Shown here: one piece after another, positions 27,579-36,097 of the stretch
Position numbering within the stretch: the first letter of the stretch is position 1
Layout: each line of letters begins with the position of its first letter
Source of the DNA: Rhodoblastus sp963828185
GTDB taxonomy: Bacteria > Pseudomonadota > Alphaproteobacteria > Rhizobiales > Beijerinckiaceae
Length of the DNA stretch: 64,000 nucleotides
Assembly (NCBI GenBank): GCA_963828185.1
Contig: CAWHDV010000017.1
Location: 434,001-498,000, forward strand
Direction of reading: 5' to 3'
Position numbers and translations under genes: made by a program
The notes under the pieces: generated by a model
What the model was told of the DNA's origin: nothing
What the model saw: the letters and a program-made list of their open reading frames with translations, nothing else
Database searches by the model: none

Positions 27579-28004
27579 TTACCCTCCGCGCTTTATCGCA
27601 TCGGCGGCGAGGGCGAGCGGCAGCACCAGGGAAAGCGGGTCGGCATCAAGAAGTTGAACTGCGCCGAAGCCGCCGCACCACTGCGCGGAGCGCTCGTTCT
27701 TGGCGTCAATGAGCATCGCGACGCCGCCAATTTCATCGGCGACACGGATGCAGCGCGCGGCGGCGCGCAGCAGCAGCGCCCCCCCCGAGCCCCCTGCCCT
27801 GAACAGACTTATCGACCGCCAAACGTCCGAGCCGGAACATCGGAACATCATAGCGCGCCAATCCTTTTTTCGCGATCGCGGGCGTGCGGGCATATGCAAT
27901 TGACGCGGGACACAGCGTGTAGAACCCAAGAACGCGCGCGGGCGTCTCAATCAGCGTGGCGACGAAGCATTTCGCCCCGCCGCTGGCGTGGTTTTGGCGA
28001 GCCG
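27579..28004 (-). pseudogene. GNAT-type toxin remnant (AtaT/TacT-like), frameshifted and 5'-truncated
   Basis: The frames ARVLGFYTLCPASIAYARTP, VPMFRLGRLAVDKSVQGRGL and then GGALLLRAAARCIRVADEIG and AMLIDAKNERSAQW match GNAT acetyltransferases that act as toxins on aminoacyl-tRNA. A run of eight Gs (minus strand) near 27770-27777 breaks the frame. The first ~40 residues and the DUF1778 antitoxin gene are absent; a stop lies close upstream. Non-functional as it stands. Confidence 0.7.
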
Positions 28005-28072
28005 TCAGAGACGAAAGAGATCAATCGACCAAGTCGAAGTGGCCCAGGCTCTGATCGCGGCGCCAGCCCCCA

Positions 28073-28432
28073 TCATTCTTCCCGTTTTCTGCCAAGTTTC
28101 GGCGATATAGCTAATCCGAGAAACACCATCATCGCCTGGTTGAGGCGCACCATGTCTTCGTCATTCAAACGTCCGACCTGGCTTCCAACTTTGGATTTCG
28201 GGACCGTGGCGACCTTGTCCACCATGAGGCGGCAGACCTCGCGCAGGCCATTGCGTTTGTTCGGCTCGATGGCCAGCCGGAAGAGCGGGGCTTCCGTCTC
28301 GTCCGTGGTGAAGGCGCAGATCGTGATGGAATCGGTCGCGTCGAAGCTGTCGTCCTGCACAACGACGACGGGGCGCGGCTTGCCCGCGTAATCCTTGCCG
28401 CCAGCAACCGTCCAGACCTCGCCACGCTTCAT
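28073..28432 (-). CDS. MazF/PemK-family endoribonuclease toxin
   Basis: 119 residues: MKRGEVWTVAGGKDYAGKPR, VVVVQDDSFD, TICAFTTDETEAPLFRLAIE and MVDKVATVPKSKVG match the MazF beta-barrel, including the RPVVVVQ strand and the P-x-x-K segment. MazF cleaves RNA at short sequence motifs. It overlaps the upstream antitoxin by four bases and appears intact. Confidence 0.9.
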   Translation of the reverse strand: MKRGEVWTVAGGKDYAGKPRPVVVVQDDSFDATDSITICAFTTDETEAPLFRLAIEPNKRNGLREVCRLMVDKVATVPKSKVGSQVGRLNDEDMVRLNQAMMVFLGLAISPKLGRKREE

Positions 28433-28620
28433 TCGTCATCCCAATCGGACACGGCGTCGACAAACGCTTGATCGTCGCGCGCGTGAGCGCTCGCCGCGAC
28501 GGCGCGCGACTGCCGGCGCGCCTCGGAGCGGAAGGAAGGCGCGCGGACATCGGGCACCCATATCTGGAGCGGGCGCAGGCCTTGCGCGCGCAGCCGGGCT
28601 CGATGCTCGCCGACCTTCAT
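28429..28620 (-). CDS. MazE-family antitoxin (DUF3018 type)
   Basis: About 63 residues from ATG 28620: MKVGEHRARLRAQGLRPLQI, WVPDVRAPSF and DDQAFVDAVSDWDDE match the short antitoxins paired with this MazF subgroup. The acidic tail is typical of the toxin-blocking end. An in-frame start 16 codons upstream (28668) is possible but less conserved. Confidence 0.85.
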   Translation of the reverse strand: MKVGEHRARLRAQGLRPLQIWVPDVRAPSFRSEARRQSRAVAASAHARDDQAFVDAVSDWDDE

Positions 28621-28668
28621 GCGCGATGGCTTGGGGCTGGATGGCGAGGCGATGGCCGTTCTCCACAA

Positions 28669-29079
28669 TTGGTTACATGTAACCTATCATGAATGCGCTC
28701 GAACAGCTATGATTTTCGGGGGAACGGCATGAGGATTCTGCGACAGTCGGCAATATCCTGACGCGCCCTAATTGCCGTGGCCATCCTCCACGCCGACGCC
28801 ACATTTATCGCCATGCGCTGGCGACGTCGCTGCGCCGTCATCTGTCCGCCAATACGGCGAGCGCGACGTTTTGACCGCCTTCGGATCAATTCGAAACCCC
28901 AAAGCGCGCGATAAGCCTGTTTGGCGCTCGCACGCGGGCATAGCGCGGGCGATAAGCCCTGTTAGCCCGCGTCAGTGAAGGCGGCGCCAAGTCAGTTATG
29001 AGCCGCCGGCGATAAACACGCGGCGATCAATTAGTCCAGAAGCAGCACGCGGCAGGCTCTGCCGCAACGCGGAGGCGAG
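28669..29079. other. 411-base gap with two ATAAGCC motifs
   Basis: No gene recognised. It holds ATAAGCCTGTTTGGCGCTCG at 28911-28930 and ATAAGCCCTGTTAGCCCGC at 28952-28970, further copies of the motif seen near 26421 and 27519. Confidence 0.5.
28911..28970 (+). repeat. dispersed TA-island repeat, copies 3 and 4
   Basis: Two ATAAGCC-type motifs 41 bases apart in noncoding DNA; they share ATAAGCC(C)TGTT with copies 1 and 2. Confidence 0.5.
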
Positions 29080-29453
29080 TCACCCTTGGACCGAAGCTGA
29101 TAGCGCTACGCGCACAGTCGCGCGCAAGCGTCGCCAAGCGCACACCAGTTCAATCAAGGCCTCACCGCGCTCGAGCGCGCGCACGATCTCCGGGAGCACG
29201 CTTCCGATCCACAAGAGCAATTGTCGCTTCCGCGTGTTCGGGAGCCTGATCCACACGACCGTCGGCCCTGCGTCTTTGAGCGCCTTTCGCTGAGCGAAAT
29301 CCTCGTCCTTGGTCACAATGACGGCGCCCACCGCAAGGGCATAGTCCCTCACCTTGTCCGCGCGCCGGCGAAACCAACGTCGGCGACGGGCTCAGCCTGA
29401 TGGCCCGTAGTCGCAAGCCAGCGGGCGAGCACGCCCGGCAGCTGGGCGCGCAT
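29080..29453 (-). pseudogene. DUF5615 PIN-like protein, frameshifted
   Basis: From ATG 29453 the N-terminal part reads MRAQLPGVLARWLATTGHQA and EPVADVGFAGAR. Near 29360 the frame shifts, and the family core follows as VRDYALAVGAVIVTKDEDFA and GPTVVWIRLPNT. DUF5615 proteins are small PIN-fold putative toxins usually paired with a DUF433 antitoxin. No such partner is visible here. Confidence 0.7.
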
Positions 29454-29521
29454 CAGGCGACGCGCGAAACCGAACGGATGGTCGCTCTGACGGGCGGCGT
29501 ATGCAAGGACGGCGACGATAA

Positions 29522-29788
29522 ACCCGAGTGGCCGACCATTACGGCGTCGGCGTGTTGCCGGCGCGGCCCTACAAGCCGCGCGACAAGGCCAAGGTGGAGG
29601 CCGGCGTGCGCTTCGCCCAGAGTTACGTTCTCGCTCGGCTGCGCCACAGGACGTTCTTCTCGTCGGCCGAGGCCAACGCCGCCATCGGCGAGGCGCTTGC
29701 CGGCGCGTGGCGCCGATCGCGTCGCGCCAAAGCGATTACACCTTCCGGATCGGTCCAGGATATTGAGCGACCATGGCGTCGGCGGTGA
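29522..29788 (+). mobile_element. IS21-family IstA fragment
   Basis: ADHYGVGVLPARPYKPRDKA, KVEAGVRFAQSYVLARLRHR and TFFSSAEANAAI match the catalytic-core end of the IS21 transposase IstA. A stop at 29519-29521 precedes it and the rest is missing. The 3' part overlaps the end of the VapC gene on the other strand, suggesting that the insertion landed beside a TA module. Confidence 0.8.
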
Positions 29789-30122
29789 GGAGCACAATGC
29801 CCTCAACCGTTGCTTGCGCAACGAGCAAACGATCGAACGGGTCCTTATGCAGGGGCGGAAGATTCAGGACTGCGACGGCGTGGTTTCCCGAGATCGCCAA
29901 TTCGTCATAGCCGTTCTCAAGCAGCCCGCGCCGCAGCACGCGCGCATCGGCGCGAAAATCAGGGCGCTTCAGCATGCTTTTGATCGCGACCTCCCATAGG
30001 CTCGCCGAACTGAAGATGAGCTCGAAGTGGACAGTCTCAATCGCTGCGCGCGCTTCGACCGGGAGGCGTTCGGGCTCGGCCGCCGCCCACAAGAGCAACT
30101 GGGTGTCGAGCAGAAGCTTCAT
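29736..30122 (-). CDS. vapC: VapC-type PIN toxin
   Basis: 128 residues: MKLLLDTQLLLWAAAEPERL, ASLWEVAIKSML, DPFDRLLVAQATVEG and LLTADAMVAQYP carry the PIN acidic residues of the subgroup paired with Phd/YefM antitoxins. It overlaps the antitoxin by four bases. The C-terminal end may have been changed by the IS21 fragment, but length and motifs are normal, so the module is probably active. Confidence 0.9.
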   Translation of the reverse strand: MKLLLDTQLLLWAAAEPERLPVEARAAIETVHFELIFSSASLWEVAIKSMLKRPDFRADARVLRRGLLENGYDELAISGNHAVAVLNLPPLHKDPFDRLLVAQATVEGIVLLTADAMVAQYPGPIRKV

Positions 30123-30370
30123 GCGCCGCCCGAAAACATCTGTTCGATTTCCAGGCGCCCCAATTCATCAAAATCGTCGGGCGCAACGATTTCGCCGCGC
30201 AGGAATCCGATGCGGGTTTGCTCGGCGCGCGTCGGCGCGTCGATCGCCATGACTTTGACGATCGGCTTGCCTGATTTGGCGATGATGAACGGCTCGCCGG
30301 CCGCCGCCTGATCCACAAGGCGCGACAACTGCGTTTTGGCTTCATGGATGTTGACGCGGCGCATCGCCAT
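30119..30370 (-). CDS. Phd/YefM-family antitoxin
   Basis: 83 residues: RRVNIHEAKTQLSRLVDQAA, GEPFIIAKSGKPIVKVMAID is the Phd/YefM DNA-binding fold, and the tail FDELGRLEIEQMFSGG is the toxin-binding end. It is directly upstream of, and coupled to, the VapC gene. The region 30370-30395 (TAGACTAAGTTAAGTAGACT) is repetitive and could be its operator. Confidence 0.9.
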   Translation of the reverse strand: MAMRRVNIHEAKTQLSRLVDQAAAGEPFIIAKSGKPIVKVMAIDAPTRAEQTRIGFLRGEIVAPDDFDELGRLEIEQMFSGGA

Positions 30371-30600
30371 TCTCCGGACTTAGTCTACTTAACTTAGTCT
30401 GGCTCCTCCTGCGATGCAAGGAGATCGCTTCGTTCTTGCCCGCATGCAACACCAAGGCCCGGCGCAAGTCGCTCGAGCGCGCCGAAAAGGAAAGCGGCGA
30501 CGGCTCGGACGTCGCCTCTGCCGCCTCCTTGGCGGCGTCGCGCAAAGGCGGCAGCGCCGCCTCCAGTCTCGCGAGTTCTCGTTTTCATTCGCAACTTCAT
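30342..30600 (-). pseudogene. small conserved-looking ORF, probable frameshift
   Basis: An ATG at 30600 opens MKLRMKTRTRE; shifting frame near 30575 gives LARLEAALPPLRDAAKEAAE and SFSARSSDLRRALVL, ending inside the antitoxin start. It resembles the short proteins that follow DUF5681 genes in integrated islands, but I cannot name it. Confidence 0.3.
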
Positions 30601-30714
30601 CGCTGCTCCTTCACAGCGGGCGGCGCAGCGTCAACCGCTACAGGCGCCGCAGGCGGCGGAACCGCTGGCTCGCCGTGGCGAAGAAGACGTTTGCGGCTCT
30701 GCGGATTGATCAAT

Positions 30715-31005
30715 TCACCGCCTTCGGCTGGGGGGTGCGGCGGCGGCCCGCGCTTCGAGCGCCGTCAGGCGCTGCTCGACTTCCACAGCCTCCAAAGTCT
30801 TGACATAGGCGTCGACGAGGCGGACGATTTCGCTCACTTCGGCTGGCGTCACGGCGCCCGCCACCGCGGCCAACAGCGCGGCGATCGCCTTCGCCGCGTC
30901 CGAAGCGGATTCGATTTTCGGCAGGTCGAAGGAGACCACACGCTCTCGGCGCGCGGCCAGGATCCGCCCGAGGCAAAGCCGCAACGCCGCGCCGTCGCCA
31001 TCCAC
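30715..31005 (-). pseudogene. DUF5681-type protein, C-terminal fragment
   Basis: DGDGAALRLCLGRILAARRE, VVSFDLPKIESASDAAKAIA and SEIVRLVDAYVKTLEAVEVE match the C-terminal half of DUF5681 proteins found in rhizobial integrated elements. The N-terminal half (with the usual GNPRG.. region) is missing; upstream sequence has a stop close by. Function of the family is unknown, probably linked to mobile islands. Confidence 0.65.
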
Positions 31006-31112
31006 GCCCGTTCGACCGATTGGTCAGTCATGCCCTGTCCCACGGCCACCCGTTCAAAATATCGCCGCCCCGCCTTCGCCCGCCGACTGCAAAATACATG
31101 TTGTCGCCAACT

Positions 31113-31751
31113 TCAAGCGCCCTGCCCTCGCGCCGCCAAGGCGTCGAATTCCCGCGTGGCGCGGCGACGGCGCGACAGAGCGCGGCGCTCGTAGCGATCC
31201 AGGCGCGCGAGTTGGGGGGCAAGAACGGCGAAACCTTCGACAAGCGTCGGGCAGACTCTTCCAGGCGCCCGGCCCTCGATCAAGGCGTTCACTGCGGCGA
31301 AGGCGTCGTCGGCGTCGCAATCCAACTCGAACCTCTGCGCGCTTCCCTCCGGCGCGCGCTTGACGCGCTTGCGCTAGGTCGCGTCATCGACGCGGAAGCG
31401 CTGCTTCGCCGCGGCGATCCCCCGCTTGAGTTCGGCAATTTGCACGGGCTTCTCCCGCTCACCCGGGTTTTCGAGCAAGGCCAGCCGCGCCTTGCGGATG
31501 CGAAGCAAATCGATTTGCGCCTCAGCGATGCGCCGCGCGCGCTCGAGGCGCAACGGGTCCGCAGCCTGGCCGGCGACGGCAAGCGTCAAGCGTTCGATGT
31601 CCGGGGCGAGCCAGGGGTCGGTCTCAACCGGAACCGCCAACCGGTGTTTCATGGCGTTCCGCGCGACGCGCGATTTGCCCTCGGTTGTCTTGGGGCCGGC
31701 GCTGCGCCGCGCATTGGCGCGATTGGCGCGCACGCGCGGCGTGAGCGTCAT
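31113..31751 (-). pseudogene. conserved island protein with in-frame amber stop
   Basis: From ATG 31751: RANRANARRSAGPKTTEGKS, ARRIAEAQIDLLRIRKARL, as in hypothetical proteins common in rhizobial islands. TAG at 31374-31376 ends the frame, but the same frame goes on as RKRVKRAPEGSAQRFELDCD and LARLDRYERRALSRRRRA, the family's C-terminus, to 31113. A single substitution explains the break. It is coupled (ATGA) to the gene upstream. Confidence 0.65.
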
Positions 31752-32380
31752 GGCGCGGCGCCTTCGTCGTCGATCACTTCGAACTGCCCCTCTTCGATTT
31801 CCGTCGCGGCCTCGCGCAGGCGTCTCGCCAGCGCGTCGCGATGACGATCAATCTCGCGCAACACCAGATTGCGGCGCGCTTCCGTCTGCATGATCATCCG
31901 GTCGACGCGCTCGAATTTGTCCAGATTGGCCGCCAAAGTCTGAGCATAGATCGCTTCCTGCGTCAGGCCCGCTTCTTTCAGTGAAGCTTCTACCGACTTG
32001 ACGGCGGCGCGATCGCGGCGCGCCCAGCCCGTCGCTATCTGGTCATATTTATATGTCGAGCCGCCCTGCAAATGCACCAGAAGCTTTTTTAGCCCCTCGG
32101 AGGCGGACGAGCGCATCATATTGGCCTTGAGCCGGCGCAGACGCAGGGTCTCCCAAAGATTGTCGACGATGTCGCGGATCCAGATTTCTTCGATGACGTC
32201 GCGCGGTTCGACAGCGCTGCGAATGCGGGCGCCGAGGGCCTCGTAGGCGGTGGCGTCCTCGCCTTCAATCGAGGGGCGGCGCCCCAACAGCGATTCCAGA
32301 TCGAGGATCTCGCCTCGCAGTTGCGCGGCGCGCGCCATCGCAAGCGCGCTCAAGCGCCCGCCCTCACGCATTCGGCGCAA
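31748..32380 (-). CDS. hypothetical protein of an integrated island
   Basis: 210 residues, mostly helical and charged, with coiled-coil-like stretches (RLREAATEIEEGQFEVIDDE at the end; KYDQIATGWARRDRAAVKSV in the middle). It has no catalytic motif that I know. It is encoded upstream of, and overlapping, the GPKTTEGK protein, the same order as in other islands carrying DUF5681 genes; it appears intact. Confidence 0.6.
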   Translation of the reverse strand: MRRMREGGRLSALAMARAAQLRGEILDLESLLGRRPSIEGEDATAYEALGARIRSAVEPRDVIEEIWIRDIVDNLWETLRLRRLKANMMRSSASEGLKKLLVHLQGGSTYKYDQIATGWARRDRAAVKSVEASLKEAGLTQEAIYAQTLAANLDKFERVDRMIMQTEARRNLVLREIDRHRDALARRLREAATEIEEGQFEVIDDEGAAP

Positions 32381-32593
32381 GCGCCGGCGCCATTGATTGG
32401 CGAGACTGAGGTCGCGCCCGTGAGCGAACCGAGCAGGCGCAAGAATAGCCGGCGATCATCGGCGTAACACCGCCCCGATGCTTGCAAGGCCGCGCTGCGG
32501 CGCCAAGCCGCGGTCCGGCGAGCCGCGCCAAGGGCGCCGGCGGTCGCCGGCACAGCGCGCCGCCGGATGCATGGCGTCGCCCGCGGATCCGCG

Positions 32594-32716
32594 GCGCCGC
32601 GCGGAAACAACAACGCCGTGAAGCACGGGCCTTATCAGCGCGAGGCGCGCGAGGAGCGCAAAGCAATGAGCGAACGGATCCGCCAGGCCCGCAAGCGCGC
32701 CCAGGACGTCGATTGA
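32594..32716 (+). pseudogene. island protein C-terminal fragment (GNNNAVKHG type)
   Basis: The 40-codon stretch PRGNNNAVKHGPYQREAREE and MSERIRQARKRAQDVD is the end of a family of short proteins in transposon-rich islands, recognised by GNxNAxKHG. The 5' part is absent at the repeat border. Confidence 0.5.
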
Positions 32717-32944
32717 GCCCTGAGCACGAATCCGGCACGGCGCGGCGCTTCAAAGGCGAAAGCGCGGTGCCGCTAGCTCGTCAGCAACTGATTGACCTTC
32801 TTTGCGGAATTTGCGGCCGATCGAAGGCGCGCTCATTCAACTCATGCTCAACATAAAAAACACGTTGTATATATCTGATATACCTTTTTTTATCTGCAGC
32901 CAATTCGGCAGGCGCTGGTATAGGAGGCGCGGGGCCAGGCGCGG

Positions 32945-33541
32945 CTAGCCAGTGACCACCCGCCGAAAATCTTCGAATCCCGTGAATTGATGAGCCTGAA
33001 AACCCAAAGCCTGCGCGGCGGAAACATTGTCAGCGCGGTCATCGATGAACAGACAGTGTTCGGGGGCGCGCCCATGCGCTTGCGCCGCCAAAAGGTAAAT
33101 CAAGGCCTGAGGCTTTTCGCAGCCGCATTCATGCGACAGGATCGCCGTTTGCGCGAGCCGGTCGAGCTTGTAAAGCCGATTGAGATAATCCCAGTGCGCG
33201 GCGTTGGTGTTCGAGCAGATCACGAAGCGCCGGGTTGGCTTAATTTCGGCGAGAAGTTCGTAAACATCCGGCTTGAGCGTGAAGTGACAGTTCCAGGCGG
33301 CGAGGAAGGCGCCCTGCCCGGCCGCAGATCCATAGCGCGCCGACATCGCATCGAACAGCTGTTCAACCGACCTGGAGCCGTCGCCGACGCCCGAGGCGGC
33401 GATGAAGGCGGAAAGTTCGCCCTCCGTTGGGCGCTCGTCCAGGAGATCGCTCAAGCGCGCGAAACATTTGGCGTTGTCGTGATCGACAATCACGCCGCCC
33501 AGATCGAGGATCAGGCTGGGACGGCCATTTGTTGACGACAT
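32945..33541 (-). CDS. HAD-superfamily hydrolase (HAD-IA)
   Basis: 198 residues: LILDLGGVIVDHD holds a DLGG version of the first HAD motif (second Asp of DxD replaced by Gly, as in a HAD-IA subgroup), VICSNTNAAHWDYL is motif 2, GCEKPQ supplies the motif 3 Lys and LFIDDRADNVSAA is motif 4. Likely a small cytoplasmic phosphatase or dehalogenase-like enzyme; substrate unknown. It is intact here, whereas the duplicate at 47659-48254 is frameshifted. Confidence 0.85.
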   Translation of the reverse strand: MSSTNGRPSLILDLGGVIVDHDNAKCFARLSDLLDERPTEGELSAFIAASGVGDGSRSVEQLFDAMSARYGSAAGQGAFLAAWNCHFTLKPDVYELLAEIKPTRRFVICSNTNAAHWDYLNRLYKLDRLAQTAILSHECGCEKPQALIYLLAAQAHGRAPEHCLFIDDRADNVSAAQALGFQAHQFTGFEDFRRVVTG

Positions 33542-33690
33542 GGAAGTCCTTCTTCATCGACGAAGCGCCGGCCGCGGCGGGGGATGGGGGACTGCGCGCG
33601 AACTGGCCGTCGGTCGCCCGTCGCGTCGCCTGGCGGCTGCGCCATTCCCGAGCCGTAGCAACCAAAACCATCATTTACGTGACAGAGGAT

Positions 33691-33835
33691 GCATCGAAAC
33701 CGCCGCCCTGCGCGGGTTGTAATGGGGCTCCGACTGATCTCGCCACGGCTCACCGACGTCGTCGTCGCCATCGATCATATTCGAAGCGCGTGAGCGGCTT
33801 CTCGCTTGAGGATTTCGACGGCGGCAGCGACGCTG
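33691..33835 (+). pseudogene. MNT end plus HepT start, remnant fused to recombinase frame
   Basis: The first ~30 bases (GCATCGAAACC...) equal the 3' end of the nucleotidyltransferase gene in copy B, showing that the rest was deleted here. The following ISPRLTDVVVAIDHIRSA and GFSLEDFDGG are the start of a HepT (DUF86) toxin, in two frames. The frame then runs on directly into the recombinase. Confidence 0.6.
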
Positions 33836-34569
33836 GCTATTCACCAAACACCCTTCGAGCCTATCGCGCCGACATGAACACTTTCGAGCGCTGGTGCGAA
33901 GAAAACAAAATTCAAGCGCTGCCGGCGGCGCCGGAGACCGTCGCTGCCTTCATTGCCGCGCAGGCGCCGAACAACTCAGCCGCCACTTTGAAACGCCGGC
34001 TCGCCGCCGTCCGAAAAATCCACCGGCTCCTGCGGCTGGAAAATCCGGTGACTGACGAAGAAGTGGTGATCGCGATGCGGCGAGCGCTGAGGTCGAAATC
34101 CGCGAGGCCGCAGCAGGCGCTCGGGCTGACCTGGAGCTTACGCGACCAGTTGCTCGCGGCCTGCCCTCAGACGCTTGCCGGATCACGCGACCGCGCGCTG
34201 ATCGCGCTGGGCTATGACACCTTGTGTCGGCGCGCGGAACTGGTCGGCTTGCGCGTCGAGGACATCACGCCAGGATCGAAACATTCGGGTCAGATCCTGG
34301 TCAGGCGATCCAAGAATGATCCTTACGGCGCCGGCAGGCTCGCCTATGTCTCAGAACAAGCACTTAAATTTATGCGCGCCTGGCTCAATGCGGCGGGGAT
34401 CAAATCAGGCTGCATTTTTCGGGCGGTCGCAGGCGGAAAGGTCGGCGGCCAGCCGCGCCATCCCTACTCCGTCAACAGGATCCTGAAACGCGCCGCGCAA
34501 GCAGCCAAAGTGCCGCCTCAATCAGTCGCGCATTTGTCGGGTCATTCCGCCGCTAACTACAACGCTTAA
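33790..34569 (+). pseudogene. tyrosine recombinase, C-terminally truncated
   Basis: GYSPNTLRAYRADMNTFERW begins an N-terminal SAM-like DNA-binding domain, followed by a catalytic domain with TLCRRAELVGLRVEDI (first catalytic Arg) and HLSGHS (the HxxR box begins here). The frame ends at once after that (AANYNA, stop), so the second Arg, His/Trp and the Tyr nucleophile are missing. The true start is unclear: the 5' end is joined to a HepT remnant. It cannot recombine on its own. Confidence 0.8.
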
Positions 34570-34805
34570 GCCGCCTATCCGCCCGGCATCAGAATCAATG
34601 AGAGCACTATATTTCGTTGTCCCTGAGCCAGCGGCATAAGCCGCATACGGTATTTTGCGGGAAACATTCCTCCCGCGGAGCCGTGCCGTCCGAGGCACTG
34701 AATGTGAATAGTTAACCATGTTATTGGTTGATATTAAAGATTAACGCTTACTTATGTTAGTTGGATGACATTACATGCGCTACTAAATCCTTTGAGGAGC
34801 GTCCA

Positions 34806-35357
34806 ATGTATCTCGCTTCGATAGTTTTAATGGGAATCGTCGTCGTGGCCAGTTCCGCATTGGTCACCTACGCCATTAGCGTTTCGAGAGAACGCCTGTG
34901 GCTGAGAAGCAAGAAATCCGAAGAACTCTATCACAAGGCCGAGGAAGCATATCTCGACCTGTGCAACTATTTCCGGGCGCATTACGAACTCAGCCGCACC
35001 GTGGTCAACCAGAACAATGCGCGCGACATCGCCGCGATCAATCGGCATATCGTCGACCTGAAAATCCTCGTCGGCATCTACTTCCCGTCTCTCGGCCCGC
35101 AACTAAACGGCTGCATATCGGCAAGCGCGACGGCCTTCGACATGCTCAGGTTGGCCGAGGCCGCCGATGAAACCAATCGCGACGAGGCGCTGCATTCGCT
35201 CGATTTCGCGGTCAGCAACATCGAGGCCCTGTTCGACCGGTTCAAGGCCGGCGTTCTGATCTGCGGCCGCGTCGACAGGACCGGGCAGTTCTCGGATGCG
35301 CTGATGAATCGCAGACGCCACGCCCAGTCAGAACGCGTCCTATCGGTCGCCGCTTAG
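34806..35357 (+). CDS. membrane-anchored protein of unknown function
   Basis: 183 residues from ATG 34806, with GAGGAG well placed upstream. One N-terminal transmembrane helix (YLASIVLMGIVVVASSALVT) is followed by a helical cytoplasmic region (SEELYHKAEEAYLDLCNYFR...). No family recognised. It stands alone between the truncated recombinase and a long gap. The opening is reminiscent of small hypothetical proteins in islands. Confidence 0.65.
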   Translation: MYLASIVLMGIVVVASSALVTYAISVSRERLWLRSKKSEELYHKAEEAYLDLCNYFRAHYELSRTVVNQNNARDIAAINRHIVDLKILVGIYFPSLGPQLNGCISASATAFDMLRLAEAADETNRDEALHSLDFAVSNIEALFDRFKAGVLICGRVDRTGQFSDALMNRRRHAQSERVLSVAA

Positions 35358-36097
35358 AGCATATTTCCGAGACGGTCCAATAATCGCTAGCGCGGATCGT
35401 CGGTGCAACCAGGAATATGCGACACGACAAAAAACTAGAACGCCCGCTGCAAGACCGGGCTCAAACAACCGAATCCGACCTTAGATCCAATACTTGAGCC
35501 ACCGCGCTGCATGATCTGGATCAGTGTCCGACCGGAAAAGCGATTGGGCGAATTCGGCAGGTCGTGATGCAGCGATCGACAGCCCTTCATGCCGCGATTG
35601 GTTAGGATCGCGGTTGGCTTGGGTGACCAGCGCGCGCGATGGAGATCGTGACCGTCGCAATTGAGGCTGGCGAGAATTGTTGCGGTCCAAGCGGCTTGTG
35701 CGCCGACCGCCAAGGCGGCCGGGCTTTTGGTTAGGATCGCGCCGATCGCCACGATCGTCCCCCGACCCGCTCATTCGGGCCGTCGGCGACGAGCTTGCGA
35801 ACGCTCGTCAACACAGCGACCGCACGACTGACCGCGACGCGCCGCATCATTTCCCCGCCGCCATGCTTTGCGCGGGCGTCGGGCGGTTCCGCGTGCTCTT
35901 GCCGGCCAGGGCGCCGGCGCCGCCATGTTGCGCTCAGCCGGCGAGCAAAACGCCGAAAAAGGGATCGTGGCGACCAATAGTTGACGTTAGTAAGGTCTGT
36001 GGTAAAGGTCACGCTCAAGCATAGGCGTTATTTTACGCGTTTTCCCGGACGGCGACTTGGAGCGCGTCTTGCTCCTGCTGGGATACGAGGTTTCAGC
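35358..36097. other. 740-base stretch without recognised gene
   Basis: Open frames exist on both strands (for example minus 35435-35752), but none has a known motif or ribosome site. It should contain the promoter of the phosphoglycosyltransferase gene; GAGG at 36087-36090 serves as that gene's ribosome site. Confidence 0.4.

Larger units (their letters stand above)
32588..33689 (+). repeat. long direct repeat, copy A
   Basis: About 1.1 kb that is nearly identical to 47284-48401 in the same orientation. It includes a GNNNAVKHG-type C-terminal fragment, an AT-rich spacer, a HAD hydrolase gene and its upstream region. Differences are scattered substitutions and short indels. Copy A stops matching at GACAGAGGA, where copy B continues into a nucleotidyltransferase gene. 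Confidence 0.9.

Noticed and set aside
26392..28970. CRISPR array
   Set aside because: The short repeats are few, unevenly spaced by hundreds of bases, and lack uniform spacers or nearby cas genes.
30715..33541. Prophage
   Set aside because: DUF5681-type and recombinase genes suggest an integrated island, but no capsid, portal, tail or lysis gene is present.
34642..34690. GCGGGA...TCCCGC inverted repeat as a terminator
   Set aside because: No T tract follows and the upstream gene is a truncated relic, so function cannot be supported.
35435..35752. 105-codon minus-strand ORF as a gene
   Set aside because: No ribosome site, motif or family recognised; left as an unassigned stretch.
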